NCBI GenBank assembly: GCA_024642525.1
Contig: JAHEAX010000002.1
Location: forward strand, 62,001-126,000
DNA length: 64,000 nt
Source of the DNA: Erythrobacteraceae bacterium
GTDB taxonomy: Bacteria > Pseudomonadota > Alphaproteobacteria > Sphingomonadales > Sphingomonadaceae
Direction: 5' to 3'
The notes below the pieces were generated by a model. The model was not told where the DNA came from. It did not search any database and saw only the letters and a program-made list of their open reading frames with translations. The position numbers and the translations under genes are program-made. Below are positions 62,452 to 64,000 of this stretch, in pieces (the first letter of the stretch is position 1; each line of letters starts with the position of its first letter).

Positions 62452-63273
62452 ATGGCCGGTAACGTAAATCACGATTATCACATTCTTCCGCCCGACATCT
62501 GGCCCTTCCTGGGTTCTGTTTCGGCGCTGACATTCACCAGCGGCATGGTGCTGTTCATGCATGAAATGGCAAATGCCCATCTCGTGCTGGGCCTTGGCAT
62601 TGCCGGGCTTATCGCCACCTTCTTCAGCTGGTTTTCCAACATCGTGAAAGAAGCGCAGAGCGGCTATCACACGCCTGTCGTGCAGCTTCACCTGCGTTAC
62701 GGAATGATCCTGTTCATCGCTTCGGAAGTGATGTTCTTTGTCGGGTGGTTCTGGAGCTGGTTCGATTTCTCCCTGTTCCCCAGCAGCATTTCGGAAGTTG
62801 TCGGCGGCGTCTGGCCGCCCAAGGCAATCGAAGCAGTGATGGATCCGTTCGATCTTCCGCTGCTCAACACGCTGATCCTGCTGTGCTCCGGCACCACGGT
62901 TACCTGGGCGCACCATTCGCTGATCCACGGCGATCGTGACGGACTGAAGAAGGGCCTTTGGGCCACGATCATACTCGGCATCGTGTTCAGCGCGGTGCAG
63001 GCGTATGAATATAGCCATGCACCGTTTGCCTTCGGCGGGAACACCTATAGCTCGGCCTTCTACATGGCCACAGGTTTCCACGGTTTCCACGTGCTGGTCG
63101 GCACCATCTTCCTGATCGTCTGCCTCGTACGTACATACAAGGGCCACTTCACCCCACGCCAGCACTTCGGTTTCGAAGCAGCCGCGTGGTACTGGCACTT
63201 TGTTGACGTGGTTTGGCTGTTCCTCTTTGTCGTCGTCTATGTATGGGGCGGCTGGGGCGCTGAAATCCACTAA
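62452..63273 (+). CDS. coxC: cytochrome c oxidase subunit III
   Basis: A 273-residue subunit III with seven membrane helices. Recognisable: HDYHILPPDIWPFLGSVSAL, ASEVMFFVGWFWSWFDFSLF with the conserved Glu, and FHGFHVLVGTIFLIVCLVR. The AAAWYWHFVDVVWLFLFVVV block is near the end. It supports CoxA stability and proton uptake. A 92-bp gap separates it from ctaG; a one-base overlap (TAATG) joins it to the DUF983 gene. Confidence 0.97.
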   Translation: MAGNVNHDYHILPPDIWPFLGSVSALTFTSGMVLFMHEMANAHLVLGLGIAGLIATFFSWFSNIVKEAQSGYHTPVVQLHLRYGMILFIASEVMFFVGWFWSWFDFSLFPSSISEVVGGVWPPKAIEAVMDPFDLPLLNTLILLCSGTTVTWAHHSLIHGDRDGLKKGLWATIILGIVFSAVQAYEYSHAPFAFGGNTYSSAFYMATGFHGFHVLVGTIFLIVCLVRTYKGHFTPRQHFGFEAAAWYWHFVDVVWLFLFVVVYVWGGWGAEIH

Positions 63274-63659
63274 TGCCATCAGGCAATCCTGATCACCAGA
63301 AGGGGCAGCCCGGCATGGCCGAGGCTGCCCTTTTCGGTCTTTGCCCCAGATGCGGGGCGCGCAGCCTGTTTGGCGGGGTGGCGAAATTTGCGCCGCGCTG
63401 CCGTGTCTGCGGGCTGGATTATACGCAGTTCAATGTAGGTGACGGGCCTGCGGCGTTCCTCATCCTGATTGTCGGCGCACTGGTGGTCGGGCTGGCGGTA
63501 TGGCTGCAAGTCAGCGTAGCCCCGCCCTTCTGGGTTCATGCCTTGCTATGGGTACCTCTTTCCACAGCGCTGGTGATCTTTGGTCTGCGGGCAGCCAAGG
63601 CCGCGCTGATGCTGGCAGAATATCGCAACAAGGCCGGTGAAGCAGGACGTGGCGAATGA
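63273..63659 (+). CDS. DUF983-family membrane protein
   Basis: A 128-residue DUF983 protein. Zn-binding-like cysteines at the start (LCPRCGARSLFGGVAKFAPRCRVCGLDY) precede two membrane helices. The family is linked to cytochrome oxidase operons, but its function is not established. It overlaps coxC by one base and surf1 by four bases (ATGA). Confidence 0.9.
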   Translation: MPSGNPDHQKGQPGMAEAALFGLCPRCGARSLFGGVAKFAPRCRVCGLDYTQFNVGDGPAAFLILIVGALVVGLAVWLQVSVAPPFWVHALLWVPLSTALVIFGLRAAKAALMLAEYRNKAGEAGRGE

Positions 63660-64000
63660 AACTGCGCGATCTCCCCGTATTGTCCACGCTGATCGTGCTG
63701 CTGGCCGTCGTGGCGATGGTTGCGCTGGGTTTCTGGCAGCTGGACAGGCTCGATCAGAAAGAAGCGTTGCTGGCCCGCTATGGCGCTGTTCAGGATGATG
63801 GCACTTCGGTCACCTATCCGCAGGACGATGCGGCGCTCGAAGCCGACCTTTACCGCCGCAGCAGCTTCGATTGCACGCGCGTCAGCGGCATCCGGTCAGT
63901 GTCAGGCACGTCTATCAAGGGTGCCAAGGGCTGGGCGCATATCGCCGCATGCGAAATTTCAGGCGGCGGCACAGGCGAAGTGGCACTGGGCTGGTCGCGG
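63656..64000 (+). CDS. SURF1-family oxidase assembly protein (5' part, runs off the window)
   Basis: The first 115 codons of a SURF1 protein. It begins MKLRDLPVLSTLIVLLAV with a membrane helix, then the family motif LGFWQLDRLDQKEALLARY, then a periplasmic region with LYRRSSFDCTRVSG. SURF1 helps to insert haem A into CoxA. The end is cut by the window edge. It overlaps DUF983 by four bases, in the usual operon order. Confidence 0.92.
   Translation, partial: MKLRDLPVLSTLIVLLAVVAMVALGFWQLDRLDQKEALLARYGAVQDDGTSVTYPQDDAALEADLYRRSSFDCTRVSGIRSVSGTSIKGAKGWAHIAACEISGGGTGEVALGWSR

Noticed and set aside
1-64000. CRISPR array, insertion sequence or prophage
   Set aside because: No regularly spaced repeats, transposase or phage gene seen; the only tandem repeat is the 14-bp unit at 49071.

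Overview
The window is ordinary chromosome of an alphaproteobacterium, most likely a marine member of the Sphingomonadales close to Erythrobacter/Altererythrobacter. This is an inference from gene content and order: purS-purQ, infA-maf-RNase-yacG-tRNA-Phe, hisG-hisD-nusB-thiL-hppA, pyrE-pdxJ-acpS-lepB, and a coxB-coxA-ctaB-ctaG-coxC-DUF983-surf1 operon. Several TonB-type receptors, a WS/DGAT acyltransferase, many weak Shine-Dalgarno sites and GC-biased codons agree with it. I see no insertion sequence, prophage, CRISPR array, rRNA or integration scar.

Region 1 (1-15.5 kb): the end of an EamA-type transporter, glmS, a membrane-bound PAS-GGDEF-EAL protein, purS-purQ (minus strand), then a TonB-dependent receptor and an M16 protease that separate purS-purQ from purC, a CPA1 Na+/H+ antiporter, a crotonase-fold protein and a cysteine-synthase-like PLP enzyme. 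Region 2 (15.5-24.6 kb): an Lrp/AsnC regulator divergent from the PLP enzyme, a dienoyl-CoA-reductase-like SDR, the tRNA-Phe/yacG/RNase/maf/infA block, a glycine-rich TonB-receptor-like protein, and a hydrolase-WS/DGAT pair. Region 3 (24.6-33.4 kb): uvrC-DUF1232, a tandem universal stress protein behind an FNR/FixK-type box, tesB, a cupin/FemAB-like pair, and an S9 peptidase.

Region 4 (33.4-45.8 kb): H+-pyrophosphatase, thiL, nusB, hisD, hisG, then small enzymes of lipid, redox and detoxification type (DUF2332, epoxide hydrolase-like, SDR, pirin, BolA, J-protein, SRPBCC, GST, DUF2236). Region 5 (45.8-52.7 kb): a CobS-type AAA+ ATPase without CobT beside it, a bifunctional penicillin-binding protein, two overlapping hotdog thioesterases, and a compact three-gene operon. 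That operon holds a 58-residue peptide and two unrecognised proteins, each with a cupin-like core and a HEAT-like tail. It is the best candidate for an undescribed system, possibly peptide modification. Region 6 (52.2-64 kb): ruvX, DUF3089, AI-2E-family permease, lepB, acpS, pdxJ and pyrE on the minus strand, divergent from the aa3-type cytochrome oxidase operon, which runs off the window inside surf1.

Many neighbours overlap by 1-11 nt, indicating tightly coupled operons. Start sites are often uncertain because Shine-Dalgarno sequences are weak. All family calls come from reading motifs by eye; no database search was possible.
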